A stretch of 33,815 bases of DNA from positions 1 to 33,815 of the forward strand of contig JAHQWA010000178.1 of the NCBI GenBank assembly GCA_019634045.1, read 5' to 3'. Shown here in pieces: positions 1 to 9,126 of this stretch (position 1 is its first letter; every line of letters starts with the position of its first letter). The position numbers were made by a program, and so were the translations under genes. The notes beneath the pieces were generated by a model. That model saw only the letters and a list, made by a program, of their open reading frames with translations, made no database searches and was not told the DNA's origin. The DNA is from Saprospiraceae bacterium. Its GTDB lineage: Bacteria; Bacteroidota; Bacteroidia; Chitinophagales; Saprospiraceae.

Positions 1-746
1 ATATTCATAACCACCTTATAGTCATATTCTACCCCAGCTTGCTGCCGGACATGGTACTCCTTCCACTTGCTATTTAGGTCATTCACACTCATTCTGGTCA
101 TCTCTCTTTCAAACCCAATTGGTAATACAACTGGGGCATTATTGATCATCTCAAATAAGACATAGGAAGTACCCAGATCATGAGCCAGATCCATCAACTG
201 CCCTTTGTCTTTATAGCTCTTATAGTACCTTCCGATCTTTTCCAATTGGTCATACGCTCGTCGAGCAGCCATTCGGTCTCCCTCTTGAGCCTGCTTCAAG
301 TGGCTTCGGGCATCTGCATACAGAAACGCTGCTGCTTTTTCGCGAGACTCTCGCTCCAAACCTTCAATCTTCACGAAGCGGAAATTAGCTTTGATTCCAT
401 CTTTATCAATCAAAGGAAGTAAGGGCATGATTTTGTCCTGGCGATTTTTAATCCTCTTATATATGGCATTGATCTTTCCCCAATTTTCTGGTTGCCCCTC
501 TCGCTTCAAGTTATCCGCCATATCCATGTCACGGGCTGTAATTTTAGCAAATGCTTCTTCCAGTGCCTGCACATACTTTACTTTCTTTTGCTTCTTTCCT
601 GCTAAACGTTTCAGCGCTATTTCAATGGCTTGATCATAGTTGCCGGTCTCAACCATTTTCATGGGGGAAGCACAAGCACCTAAGATTAAAGCACAAAGGA
701 TCGCCATGATCGTCGGTCTACTGCTGAAATTAGGTAACTGTCTCAT
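1..746 (-). CDS. Putative lipoprotein, C-terminal end missing
   Basis: An open frame runs from ATG at 746 leftwards to the window edge without a stop, giving about 248 residues. The N-terminus has a hydrophobic stretch ending in a lipobox, LGAC with the lipidated Cys at residue 25, so the product is likely an outer- or inner-membrane lipoprotein. The rest of the visible part is soluble, rich in Lys, Glu and Ala, and looks largely helical (for example the segments around residues 35-70 and 130-175), compatible with TPR-like or coiled helices. I do not recognise a named family. It is divergent from the SPFH gene, with a 350-bp spacer. Codon use looks ordinary for the window and the frame is clean over 248 codons, so I am confident it is a real gene, but function is unknown. 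Confidence 0.85.
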   Translation of the reverse strand, partial: MRQLPNFSSRPTIMAILCALILGACASPMKMVETGNYDQAIEIALKRLAGKKQKKVKYVQALEEAFAKITARDMDMADNLKREGQPENWGKINAIYKRIKNRQDKIMPLLPLIDKDGIKANFRFVKIEGLERESREKAAAFLYADARSHLKQAQEGDRMAARRAYDQLEKIGRYYKSYKDKGQLMDLAHDLGTSYVLFEMINNAPVVLPIGFEREMTRMSVNDLNSKWKEYHVRQQAGVEYDYKVVMN

Positions 747-1096
747 ACGCTTTTCTTTAAATGGGTTATAGTGGTCGGTTCGTCTTATATGCAAGATGTT
801 CGATTTAATCCCCATTTGTCACTAATGAATCGTTAAAGAGATTCGCTATTTGGTTAAATACTCCTAAAGAATTTTAAGAAAATGTTACAAAGAGAATAAT
901 TCAGCTTAGTTGTAGTGCAGCCTCTCGGTACTGAAGGGTATCTATAAGCGCGGAAAGCCCTGGAAACAAAAAGGATATACCGGAACTTCATTATTTCCGA
1001 TAAAAACCAAGATTTATCGTAAAAACTTAGCAGATTTAGTCCTTTTTACTAATTTGTTAGTGTTAAGAAGTTATTGATCAACCCAAAATATAAATT
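747..1096. other. Divergent intergenic spacer, lipoprotein / SPFH
   Basis: This 350-bp spacer separates two divergently transcribed genes and should hold both promoters. I found no exact TAnnTTTG box on either strand; the nearest is a poor match around 1049-1056. A 7-bp perfect inverted repeat (CGATAAA at 998-1004 with TTTATCG at 1013-1019, 8-base loop) lies about 80 bp before the SPFH start and could be a leader hairpin or an operator. No convincing small ORF or RNA gene was seen. Confidence 0.4.
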
Positions 1097-2050
1097 ATGG
1101 AAGCAGGAATGATCATTCCTTTTGTAATACTCGCGCTCATTGCTCTTTCGGGTATATTCACGGTTAAGCAACAAACCATTGCGATTTTAGAAAGACTTGG
1201 TAAGTTTCATAGCATTAAAGGCCCAGGGCTACAGTTTAAGATTCCCTTGATCGACCGAGTAGCTGGCAAAGTCAGCATAAAGGTGAATCAATTGGATGTA
1301 TTGGTTGAAACCAAGACGAAGGACAATGTATTTGTAAAACTAAAAGTTTCGGTCCAGTTTAAGGTACTGCAGAATGCGGTGTATGATGCATTTTACAAGC
1401 TGGAAAACCCGTACGAGCAAATCACTTCCTATGTCTTTGATACAGTTAGAGCTGAAGTACCAAAGATCAAATTGGATGATGTTTTTGAACGCAAAGATGA
1501 TATTGCAAATGCGGTAAGGCGTGAAATGGAAGAAGCTATGACAGAATATGGTTATGGCATCGTCAAAGCGCTGGTTACAGATATTGATCCAGATCATGAG
1601 GTGAAAATCTCCATGAACCGTATCAATGCTGCTGAGCGGGAAAAGTTAGCAGCTGAATTTGAAGCGGAAGCCGATCGCATTCGAATCGTGGCCAAGGCTC
1701 GTGCCGAAGCAGAAAGTAAGCGCCTGCAGGGACAAGGTATCGCCGATCAGCGTCGTGAGATTGCTAAAGGCTTAGAGGAGTCTGTAGAGGTACTGAACAA
1801 AGTAGGAATCAATTCTCAAGAAGCCTCCGCTCTAATCGTTGTAACACAGCATTACGACACCTTGCAATCGATGGGTGAAAATGCAAATAGTAATTTAATC
1901 TTGTTGCCAAATAGTCCTTCTTCGGGAAGTGATATGCTTTCCCAGATGGTGACCTCCTTTGCTGCTTCTCAGCAAATTGGTGAGGCCATGAAGGATCGCA
2001 ATTTAGAATTAAAGGAAAAGGAGAAGATTGAACTCCCTCCGAAGAGATAA
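1097..2050 (+). CDS. SPFH/band-7 (stomatin/HIR-like) membrane protein
   Basis: 317 residues, the normal size for a stomatin/prohibitin/HIR-type SPFH protein. One N-terminal membrane anchor (about residues 5-24) is followed by the SPFH domain (about 25-200), recognisable by the ILERLGKFHSIKGPGLQFKI region, and then an Ala/Glu/Arg-rich coiled coil (about 170-235, with AEAESKRLQGQG) that drives oligomer formation. Such proteins form large rings or microdomains at the membrane and often act as scaffolds for proteases or other membrane proteins. No NfeD-like partner, the usual neighbour of bacterial stomatin genes, is seen beside it, so the partner is unknown. A second ATG five codons in (1109) is possible, but the first is kept because it is in frame and leaves the anchor intact. 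A terminator follows at 2102. Confidence 0.93.
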   Translation: MEAGMIIPFVILALIALSGIFTVKQQTIAILERLGKFHSIKGPGLQFKIPLIDRVAGKVSIKVNQLDVLVETKTKDNVFVKLKVSVQFKVLQNAVYDAFYKLENPYEQITSYVFDTVRAEVPKIKLDDVFERKDDIANAVRREMEEAMTEYGYGIVKALVTDIDPDHEVKISMNRINAAEREKLAAEFEAEADRIRIVAKARAEAESKRLQGQGIADQRREIAKGLEESVEVLNKVGINSQEASALIVVTQHYDTLQSMGENANSNLILLPNSPSSGSDMLSQMVTSFAASQQIGEAMKDRNLELKEKEKIELPPKR

Positions 2051-2101
2051 ATGATGATGAACAATCATCAGAAGACCTTATTTTTTCTGAATTGAATGTA
2101 A

Positions 2102-2137
2102 AAGTCAAACCTGCTAGCGGGTTTGGCTTTTCTTTTT
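2102..2137. terminator. Bidirectional intrinsic terminator
   Basis: A 12-bp stem with two G-T pairs (left arm from 2102, right arm to 2128) and a CTAG loop is followed by T-rich DNA on the + strand (2127-2137) and by TTTTA on the - strand. It sits between the convergent SPFH gene and the outer-membrane barrel gene and can serve both. The TAG stop of the minus-strand gene (2114-2116) is inside the loop, so the last codons of that gene form one arm of the stem. Confidence 0.75.
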
Positions 2138-2752
2138 GCTTGGGCGAGTTAGGGGGATGATCAAACCGAAATCAAAGTACAGTGATTCTAGATAGAATAC
2201 GCTTTCCTGCTTTTTATTCAGATTCTCAAAGCCTTGATAATATCGAACATCCACAAAAATTTTCTGCTTTTTTCTAATCCTTTTCTCCAATCCCAGGCCA
2301 ACAGTCCCACCCCAATCCCAGGTCTTGACCTCATAGGAAGACAGGGGAATGCGGATTCTCTTATATATCCCGTCCTCTCCCTCATAGACCGCTATCGCCC
2401 CGCCAAACATACTCGCGGAAGGGCCAGCCAATAGATATATGGCCAAATCCGAAAACTCTAATTTTACTTTAGCTAAGACCGATGCTGAGAACACATCGAT
2501 GGCGCCATAGCCAAGCCCGGGCGGTTCCTCAAAGAGTCGATCGACTAAGCTGGAATGTCCTTTCTGTAGATAAGAAAATTCTGGTTGGAGGGTCAACCAT
2601 GGTTTGAGTTCCTCTTCGTAAAAAGCTGCAAGTCGGAGACTCGTTATTGGATCGACACTCGCCCCACCACTTAATCCAAAATGTTGAGTGAAAGCAGAGT
2701 TGACGGAGAACAAAAGAAAGAGTAGTATACCACAAATGCCTATACCTTTCAT
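2114..2752 (-). CDS. Outer-membrane beta-barrel protein, PorT-like type
   Basis: 212 residues starting at ATG 2752 with a clear Sec signal peptide (about residues 1-22, hydrophobic core GILLFLLFSVNSA, then TQHFG). The mature part has alternating polar and aromatic strands (for example LAIYLLAGPSASMFGG, FVDVRYYQGFENL and the final LYFDFGLIIPL) and ends in a short basic tail (RPSKKKSQTR). This is the pattern of the small OMP_b-brl_2/PorT-like barrels that are common in Bacteroidota; the exact role is unknown. It lies convergent to the SPFH gene, and its last codons overlap the shared terminator. The upstream 103 bp to the next minus-strand gene shows no clear promoter, so transcription from the large T9SS cargo gene is possible. 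Confidence 0.8.
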   Translation of the reverse strand: MKGIGICGILLFLLFSVNSAFTQHFGLSGGASVDPITSLRLAAFYEEELKPWLTLQPEFSYLQKGHSSLVDRLFEEPPGLGYGAIDVFSASVLAKVKLEFSDLAIYLLAGPSASMFGGAIAVYEGEDGIYKRIRIPLSSYEVKTWDWGGTVGLGLEKRIRKKQKIFVDVRYYQGFENLNKKQESVFYLESLYFDFGLIIPLTRPSKKKSQTR

Positions 2753-2855
2753 GGGATGCCAAGATGTTAAGGTGCTCTATTTAGTTAGAACGGCAAGTCA
2801 TGGTCTGTATTTTGGAAGTAGATAATTTTATCATTTTTAGCCCAACAGAAGACAG

Positions 2856-5800
2856 TTAGCGAATCAAAGTCACATTTCCCTTAGTTATATATTCTTCTCC
2901 GTCAAAACAAGCTACCCTTACATAGTAAGCGTAGACATCAGGTGCCAAAGCTTTCCCTCTAAAGGTCCCATCCCAACCATCTCCTTTTTGACTAGATTCA
3001 AAAACCTTCTCTCCCCAACGATCATAGATGATCAATTCCAATTCATCTATCGGATCACCGAAAACTCTAAATTCATCGTTACGACCATCACCGTTAGGTG
3101 TAAAGGCGTTGGGCACGTAAATAAATGGTGGAAGACAGGCCGGGTTGAAAACCACTATCGTAATAAAGGCCTCATTCAGGCATCCGTTTTGATCTCGGAT
3201 ATTCAATCGGTAAGTCGTAGTTTCGGAAGGGCTCGCCATCGGATCTGAGACATCTAGTACATCTAAGGAGGGATCAGCTTCCCACTGATAAATATAACCT
3301 TCATTTTCTGTAGCCATCAACTGTGCACTCTCCCCTTCCCGGACGGTATCTCGATCCGATGTGATATCCAAAGGAGGGATAAAATTAAATATACTGACTA
3401 CTAAGGAGGTGTCAAGATTACAACCTGCAGCATTATTGATGCTTACCTCATATCTACTGTCCTCTGATGGACTCACTAAAATGGAAGCCGTATTTGCAGG
3501 ACCTATAATCCGCTCGACGGGACTCCAGCTAATCATCAAGCCCTCTTGCCCCAAAGCATCAACAAATAGCTCGGCGGTATCTCCAATACAGACAGTCTCC
3601 TCCCCTCCCAAATTCACTCTGATGGCTTGACCATCAATGAAAATCTCATCCTCTACCACACATCCTAGTTCATCCTCCAATCGCAGATAATAGGTCTGTC
3701 CACCAACTGGTTCTACCGTCAGGTTGGCGCTTGTTCCTATTAAACTTTGGAATAGTGAGTCCGTAGCCCAGCTAATCCGCAAGTCTGACGCCGCATCTAC
3801 TGCAAGATCAAAAGTTTCCTCACACAAGATTTGATCTTCAGGAAGTTCGTATTCAAGAGGTTCACTTACTGCGACAAAGACCTCTTGCTCTAACTGACAA
3901 ATAGCGTCTGGTGTATTGATCAAAACCGAATAAGAGGTAGAAACCAAAGGTCCCGCCAAAGGATTGAATGAGGCTGGATTATCTAGTCCCTCCTTAGGTA
4001 TCCAGTTATATACTAAATCAGGATCTCCTTGTGGGTTTAATCCAATTGAGTCACCAAAGCAAAGCTGCAAAGAATCAAGTATCAGAGCTTCGATAAGCGG
4101 CACAGAAATATCTTGCATTAGGCTATCTAAACATCCATCGGAAGATTCCAATATCAAAGTAGACTGAATAATTTGAGCTCTATCAAAGGTTAAATCCACC
4201 ACCTCTCCCCCACTAATCAAAGTATCAGGGAATCGCCATTCCCAATCGATGATGCTACTTTGTGTATTGGTTGAAGTATTTTGAAACCGGATAGTTGTGC
4301 TATCTCCACAAGATTGAATTTCCCAGTTGAAGTCCGGGACTATCTGTGGATCTTCCAATACAATATCTTGTGTAAAGGTATCCAGACAGGCCTCATTTCC
4401 TTCGACCAAAATAGTCACCGGATATATACCGCTAGCCTCATATTGGTGACTTACTGGTATGCCTTCCGCTGTTGCATTTGGATTCATTGGGTCCCCAAAA
4501 TCCCATCGGTAAAAGATCGCGTTGGGGCTTTCCGATTGGAACTGTACATTATAATCACTACAAGCTGTCACCGTAAAAAAATTAGCATCTACGCCGGTAT
4601 CTATTGTTCGGATTTCAATGGTCTCTTGAGCTTCACAACCAAACTGGTTCTGAACCATAACCGTAACGGGAATAAGGCCACCTCTATCTGCTAACACTGA
4701 AGCCATTAGGCCATCTATATTCAGGATTATAGGATCACTATCCCATTCAATTTGTAGTTGATCATCCAAGTCTTCATTTATAAATTCTATCTCAACTGTA
4801 TCTCCTAGGCAGGCTATCTCCGTATCCAATCCTTCTATATCTACTGCATTCCCTGAAACTGAAATCGTATCAAGCAGTTGACACCCAAGCTGGTTTTCCA
4901 CCTTTAAGTAATACGAAGTCAGACCGATAGGTTCCAGCTCAGCAGTAGAATCAGTGCTAAGCAGCTCTGAAAAATCAGGAGTCTCCGACCATTGGTAGCT
5001 CAATTCTTCCTCGGAAGTTATAGATAGTAGAACCTGTTTTTCGCAGATGATGGTATCTGGTGGGAAATCGGCCTGGACTCTATCTATTGCAACCAATACG
5101 CTATCTTGGTAAAAGCATTGATTTTGATTTGAAATAGATAGCTGATACAGAGTCGTGCTGTCTGGAGTAGCTTGTGGATTTGAAAGATTTGGATTATCTA
5201 AGCCCTCGCTTGGAGACCATTCAAGCTGATAGTTTTGAAATTCTATACTCCCTATTCTGATCGTTTCACCTCGACATATCTGTAATGTGTCGCTGAGATT
5301 CGGCACTTGGATAGCGTTGGAAACAATAGTTTTCTCCAGTTCGCTGACACAACCATTAGCCGCGGTGACCTCTAGTCTCACCGTAACTTCACCGTCAATA
5401 GTCGTAAATAAATCGGGAGATTGCCCTTGGAAGATTCGGCCCTCCGGAAGAATTTCCCAGGTCCACTGTAAGGGCATGCCATCAGGATCCACACTATTTT
5501 CATCTACATGCAAAAACAGGGTATCTGAACACTGGTCAATTTCTAAATCAAAATTAGGCAACAGAGAATTGTCATTTAAGCGTAGCTCTCTCATAAAAGT
5601 ATCTCGACAAGATTCCTCAGGTTCTGCAATCAGGATGACTTGGTACAAGCCTGTGTCAGGAAAAGTGAAAGTCGGATTAACCTCCGTACTTGTACTTAAA
5701 GTTGCTCCTCTTTCCAGAAACAGCCACTGAAAGTTGTTTGCCCCGTCGCTTGTGTTTTCAAACTCCACCGTAAGATCATCACATTGAATATCCGGAGCAA

Positions 5801-6707
5801 AAAAGGAGGAGACGGACTGCCCGCAGATTCCCACATTGTATTGGAAGTCCCTCCTTGTGGTGGAAATTAACTTTCCATCTCGATACTCTTCAATGCAAAT
5901 GCCTACTACAAACTGGCCAATGGTATTAGGCAAGCCGGTAAGAAGTCCAGTTTCTGGATTGATTTGCAGAGGCTCACCTCCGGGAGCACCGTTCAACATA
6001 TTGTCTACGTTGTATGGAGGATCAATCCAGCTTATGGGTTGATACGGGGGAGGGTTGGGGGGCTGAGGCTGAGGAATAGTCTGGTTGGCACCTTGCAATG
6101 GCGTACAAAGTCGGTATACGATGGAATCTCCATCCAAATCAATAGCCGATTGATCAAAGGAAATCGGCTGATCCACGCAAATATATAAGGGGGGCCATTC
6201 TTGAAATTTTGGGTTGCTATTACACTCCAGTAGTGCTTGTTCCGAGATAGTGACCCCATAGGTAGCACCAGTAGCCAATGGTTCAACGATATTGACGATA
6301 GTCTGATTTCGGCAACAGCGTTGATAAGCCAATTGATAACCCCCAATAATGGGAGGTAATGTTATTGTAGTACGATAGGTTGTCGTGTGAACACATACGT
6401 TGGGAGGTACGACAAAACACTCTCCACTCAACACAGGATTCAAGGTGTCATTATTCATTAATGGCACCAAGACCTCTTGGAGCAGCTGATTTTCTCTATC
6501 GAAAATACCGATCGAAGCAGGGTTGTCAAACCAAGCATTAGGATCCCCATTAAAGCAATCTCTAAATATGGTCAAGGTGATTTCATACTGATCATCGCCT
6601 AGACAAGTGTAGTTCATTTCACCGCCTACAATATGAGTAGCCTTCAGCACGGAAGGAAGAAGTACAAAGGTAAGGGCTAGGCAAATCAGATTAAAAATTC
6701 GCTGCAT
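2856..6707 (-). CDS. Giant PKD-repeat surface protein with type B T9SS C-terminal domain
   Basis: 1283 residues. A signal peptide (1-23, cleavage after VLKA) is followed by an N-terminal domain starting HIVGGEMNY that is common in Bacteroidota gliding-associated proteins, with several cysteines (about 24-300). The middle carries PKD/Ig-like modules, seen for example in the YRWDFGDP and WEWRFPDT segments, alternating with modules containing LCFGDS or VCIGDT (cysteine-bearing Ig-like repeats). The last about 90 residues (PNAFTPNGDGRNDEF through DRWGEKVFES to the GNVTLIR end) form the gliding-motility-associated, type B C-terminal domain, which directs export by the type IX system and surface attachment or release. 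The composition is acidic and Ca-binding is plausible. It is a likely adhesin or surface filament component; the ligand is unknown. No T9SS machinery gene is in the window. Confidence 0.93.
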   Translation of the reverse strand: MQRIFNLICLALTFVLLPSVLKATHIVGGEMNYTCLGDDQYEITLTIFRDCFNGDPNAWFDNPASIGIFDRENQLLQEVLVPLMNNDTLNPVLSGECFVVPPNVCVHTTTYRTTITLPPIIGGYQLAYQRCCRNQTIVNIVEPLATGATYGVTISEQALLECNSNPKFQEWPPLYICVDQPISFDQSAIDLDGDSIVYRLCTPLQGANQTIPQPQPPNPPPYQPISWIDPPYNVDNMLNGAPGGEPLQINPETGLLTGLPNTIGQFVVGICIEEYRDGKLISTTRRDFQYNVGICGQSVSSFFAPDIQCDDLTVEFENTSDGANNFQWLFLERGATLSTSTEVNPTFTFPDTGLYQVILIAEPEESCRDTFMRELRLNDNSLLPNFDLEIDQCSDTLFLHVDENSVDPDGMPLQWTWEILPEGRIFQGQSPDLFTTIDGEVTVRLEVTAANGCVSELEKTIVSNAIQVPNLSDTLQICRGETIRIGSIEFQNYQLEWSPSEGLDNPNLSNPQATPDSTTLYQLSISNQNQCFYQDSVLVAIDRVQADFPPDTIICEKQVLLSITSEEELSYQWSETPDFSELLSTDSTAELEPIGLTSYYLKVENQLGCQLLDTISVSGNAVDIEGLDTEIACLGDTVEIEFINEDLDDQLQIEWDSDPIILNIDGLMASVLADRGGLIPVTVMVQNQFGCEAQETIEIRTIDTGVDANFFTVTACSDYNVQFQSESPNAIFYRWDFGDPMNPNATAEGIPVSHQYEASGIYPVTILVEGNEACLDTFTQDIVLEDPQIVPDFNWEIQSCGDSTTIRFQNTSTNTQSSIIDWEWRFPDTLISGGEVVDLTFDRAQIIQSTLILESSDGCLDSLMQDISVPLIEALILDSLQLCFGDSIGLNPQGDPDLVYNWIPKEGLDNPASFNPLAGPLVSTSYSVLINTPDAICQLEQEVFVAVSEPLEYELPEDQILCEETFDLAVDAASDLRISWATDSLFQSLIGTSANLTVEPVGGQTYYLRLEDELGCVVEDEIFIDGQAIRVNLGGEETVCIGDTAELFVDALGQEGLMISWSPVERIIGPANTASILVSPSEDSRYEVSINNAAGCNLDTSLVVSIFNFIPPLDITSDRDTVREGESAQLMATENEGYIYQWEADPSLDVLDVSDPMASPSETTTYRLNIRDQNGCLNEAFITIVVFNPACLPPFIYVPNAFTPNGDGRNDEFRVFGDPIDELELIIYDRWGEKVFESSQKGDGWDGTFRGKALAPDVYAYYVRVACFDGEEYITKGNVTLIR

Positions 6708-6879
6708 AAGGTTGAGATACTGTTGGCAACACTATAATCACAGAAAACTCAATATATAATAACCTCATTATAAATCAAATTATTTCTCAATTTGCTAAGA
6801 TCCGCAGATCAGGTCTCACCATGCTTGCTCTTTTTCGGGACCTCCCATTTATTTTCTCCAGAACAAGATTGAGATATAG

Positions 6880-6887
6880 TATCTTTA
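6880..6887 (+). promoter_or_regulatory. Possible -7 box for nnr
   Basis: TATCTTTA matches the Bacteroidota -7 consensus TAnnTTTG at all but the last base and lies 19-26 bases before the nnr ATG, so the leader would be very short. No clear TTTG -33 element is seen at the usual spacing. The 198-bp spacer 6708-6905 must also contain the promoter of the large minus-strand gene, for which I saw no good match. Confidence 0.35.
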
Positions 6888-6905
6888 CCTTGAACATTTA
6901 ATTCT

Positions 6906-8411
6906 ATGAAGATTTTCTCTGCCGCTCAAATTCGACAATGGGACCAATTCACCATACAGAATGAGCCCATTTCCTCTTATGATCTCATGGAAAGGGCATC
7001 AACCAAATTCGTTGAGTGGTTCATTTCAAAATACCCTAATACGGATCAAGACATTTCAATCTTCTGCGGCAGCGGGAATAATGGCGGGGACGGATTTGCC
7101 GTCGCGCGTTTACTACACCAAGCCTTCTACCGAATTACTGTCTTTCAGTGTAAAATCGGGAAAGCTACTGAAGACTGCGAAAAAAATTATCAGCAGCTAA
7201 AGTCCCTACAGGCGGTTGAACTTCTATCCATACAAAAAGATGCCCCTCTACCAGAGCTCTCCAGTTCGGATTTAGTGATAGATGCCCTATTTGGCTCTGG
7301 CCTCAATCGTCCGATCAAGGGGTACTGGGCAAAACTAGTGGAACACATTAACCAGAGTTCTCGTAAAATTGTAGCGATTGATATCCCATCGGGGCTCTAC
7401 AGTGATCAATCTAGCTTAAATCAAGTAACAATAAAAGCTAAAGCTACGCTCAGTTTTGAAAGACCAAAACTGGCTTTTTTCTTCCCACAAAACTACGCTG
7501 CCATTGGGGAATGGGACCATACTTCGATCAGCTTGCATTCCATATTTGATCAGCAAACCGATAGTCAGTATCATTTAATCACTGAAGAATTAATCGGGAC
7601 CAAATTAAAGAGTAGAAAAAAGTTTGACCACAAGGGAACTCATGGCCATGCTTTATTGGTTGTAGGTAGTTATGGGAAGATTGGTGCAGGAGTTTTGGCG
7701 GCAAAAGCCTGTCTGCGAACGGGTGTGGGACTCCTAACTATCAATGTTCCTAAATGCGGTTATAGTATTCTACAAGGTCAGGTTCCGGAAGCCATGGTAA
7801 TAGCTGACCCAGAGGAGGAATTTTGGTCAAAGGCACCAGGAATTGATGGATATAAAGCGGTGGGTATCGGATGTGGCCTGGGTCAAGCTAGTTCATCAGC
7901 AGAAGCACTAAGGCAGTTGCTTGGATCTGCTACAAGACCTCTCGTCCTAGACGCTGATGCTTTAAACATAATTAGTCAAAACCCCAGTTGGTTAGATGAG
8001 ATTCCAAAGAATAGCATCCTCACCCCTCACCCAAAAGAATTTCAACGTCTCTTTGGAGCGATAAAGGATGATTTTGCTCGTCTAGATTTGCTTCGTACTA
8101 AGGCACGGGAGTATCAATTCATCATACTTTTGAAAGGGGCTCATACGGTTGTCGCCTTACCGGACGGGCACTGCTATTTTAACAATACCGGGAATCCAGG
8201 AATGGCAACAGGAGGTAGTGGTGATGTATTAACGGGAATCATTACCAGTTTGCTGGCACAAGGATATGCACCGGCGGATGCTACTGTGGTAGGTGTATTT
8301 CTTCATGGTAGTGCTGGTGATCTTGCCGCACAAGATATCAGTGAAAACGCATTGTTACCAAGTGACCTAATCAACTATATTGGAAAAGTATTTTTAAGCT
8401 TAAAGAAATAG
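6906..8411 (+). CDS. nnr: Bifunctional NAD(P)HX epimerase / ADP-dependent dehydratase
   Basis: 501 residues, the usual length for the fused Nnr enzyme. The N-terminal YjeF_N epimerase domain (about 1-215) has GSGNNGGDG (residues 55-63), the DALFGSG segment with Asp126, and AIDIPSG (157-163). The C-terminal carbohydrate-kinase-like dehydratase (about 235-500) has HGHALLVVGSYGKIGAG, an LDADALN segment and the catalytic GGSGD motif (436-440, Asp440). The protein repairs NADH and NADPH that have been hydrated by GAPDH or acid: the epimerase interconverts R and S forms and the dehydratase restores NAD(P)H using ADP. It acts in the cytosol. The sirtuin gene starts two bases after its stop codon, so the two are almost certainly co-transcribed and both concern NAD metabolism. 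Confidence 0.97.
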   Translation: MKIFSAAQIRQWDQFTIQNEPISSYDLMERASTKFVEWFISKYPNTDQDISIFCGSGNNGGDGFAVARLLHQAFYRITVFQCKIGKATEDCEKNYQQLKSLQAVELLSIQKDAPLPELSSSDLVIDALFGSGLNRPIKGYWAKLVEHINQSSRKIVAIDIPSGLYSDQSSLNQVTIKAKATLSFERPKLAFFFPQNYAAIGEWDHTSISLHSIFDQQTDSQYHLITEELIGTKLKSRKKFDHKGTHGHALLVVGSYGKIGAGVLAAKACLRTGVGLLTINVPKCGYSILQGQVPEAMVIADPEEEFWSKAPGIDGYKAVGIGCGLGQASSSAEALRQLLGSATRPLVLDADALNIISQNPSWLDEIPKNSILTPHPKEFQRLFGAIKDDFARLDLLRTKAREYQFIILLKGAHTVVALPDGHCYFNNTGNPGMATGGSGDVLTGIITSLLAQGYAPADATVVGVFLHGSAGDLAAQDISENALLPSDLINYIGKVFLSLKK

Positions 8412-8413
8412 AA

Positions 8414-9103
8414 ATGAAAAAAATTGCAGTCTTGACAGGTGCAGGAGTTAGCCAAGAAAGTGGCATTAAAACGTTCAGAGATGCGGATGGATTATGGGAA
8501 GGACATGATGTAATGGAAGTAGCCTCTCCGCAAGGCTGGCAAAGAAACCCGAGTCTAGTCTTAGATTTCTACAATCAACGCCGCCGCCAACTGAAAGAGG
8601 TACAACCTAATCTAGCACATCTCAATTTAGCGGAACTAGAATCCAGATATTCCACCACCGTCATCACCCAAAATGTTGATGATCTACATGAGCGTGGCGG
8701 TAGTTCAAATATTATCCACCTTCATGGTGAACTGCTGAAATCAAGAGGTGTGAAATATCCGTTTGACATTTATGATCAGCCAGGTGACATCAATCTCGGA
8801 GATATGTGTCCACAAGGCAGTCAACTAAGGCCGCATATAGTCTGGTTTGGAGAGGCCGTCCCGATGTTAGAACGAGCTGTCCCTGTCGTGGCCAGTGCAG
8901 ATATAGTGATAATCATCGGCACCTCCATGCAGGTCTACCCCGCTGCGGGGCTAGTAGGCTTAGCTCAGGATCATGCCGAGATATTCTATATCGACCCCCG
9001 CCCCGCCATTAATCATGAATTGTCTTTAGCAAAGAATCTAGAGGTGATAGAGGCAAGAGCTACGGATGGGGTGAGGGAGTTAGTAGATCGATTACTTGGG
9101 TAA
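8414..9103 (+). CDS. cobB: Sirtuin NAD-dependent protein deacylase, zinc cysteines lost
   Basis: 229 residues, a compact Sir2-family enzyme. Visible motifs are the NAD-binding GAGVSQESGI (9-18), FRD (21-23), TQNVDDLH (85-92), and the catalytic His104 in HLHGEL. Y53-x-x-R56 in FYNQRRR matches the Tyr/Arg pair of class III (SIRT5/CobB-like) sirtuins, so desuccinylase or desmalonylase activity besides deacetylation is likely. The four-cysteine zinc site usually found between HGEL and the LRPHIVWFGE motif is absent: only one Cys remains (in MCPQGSQLRP). Zinc-less versions are, as far as I recall, known in Bacteroidota. It is two bases downstream of nnr. Its last codons and its stop lie inside a perfect 15-bp inverted repeat. 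Confidence 0.95.
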   Translation: MKKIAVLTGAGVSQESGIKTFRDADGLWEGHDVMEVASPQGWQRNPSLVLDFYNQRRRQLKEVQPNLAHLNLAELESRYSTTVITQNVDDLHERGGSSNIIHLHGELLKSRGVKYPFDIYDQPGDINLGDMCPQGSQLRPHIVWFGEAVPMLERAVPVVASADIVIIIGTSMQVYPAAGLVGLAQDHAEIFYIDPRPAINHELSLAKNLEVIEARATDGVRELVDRLLG

Positions 9104-9114
9104 TCGATCTACTA
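9081..9114. terminator. Perfect 15-bp hairpin between convergent genes
   Basis: Left arm TAGTAGATCGATTAC (9081-9095), loop TTGG, right arm an exact reverse complement (9100-9114). The left arm is coding sequence for the sirtuin C-terminus and the sirtuin TAA (9101-9103) is in the right arm. There is no T-run on either side, so it is not a textbook intrinsic terminator. It may still stop or protect the transcripts of the convergent sirtuin and outer-membrane genes, or be a protein-binding palindrome. Confidence 0.55.
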
Positions 9115-9126
9115 GGGGTTGGAACT

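Noticed and set aside
4281-4694. A 137-residue plus-strand open frame inside the giant PKD protein gene
   Set aside because: Antisense shadow of the long minus-strand gene; the peptide has no signal, domain or family features.
5287-5730. 147-residue plus-strand frame inside the same gene
   Set aside because: Shadow frame; low-complexity Ser/Val-rich peptide without recognisable motifs, fully inside a strongly supported gene.
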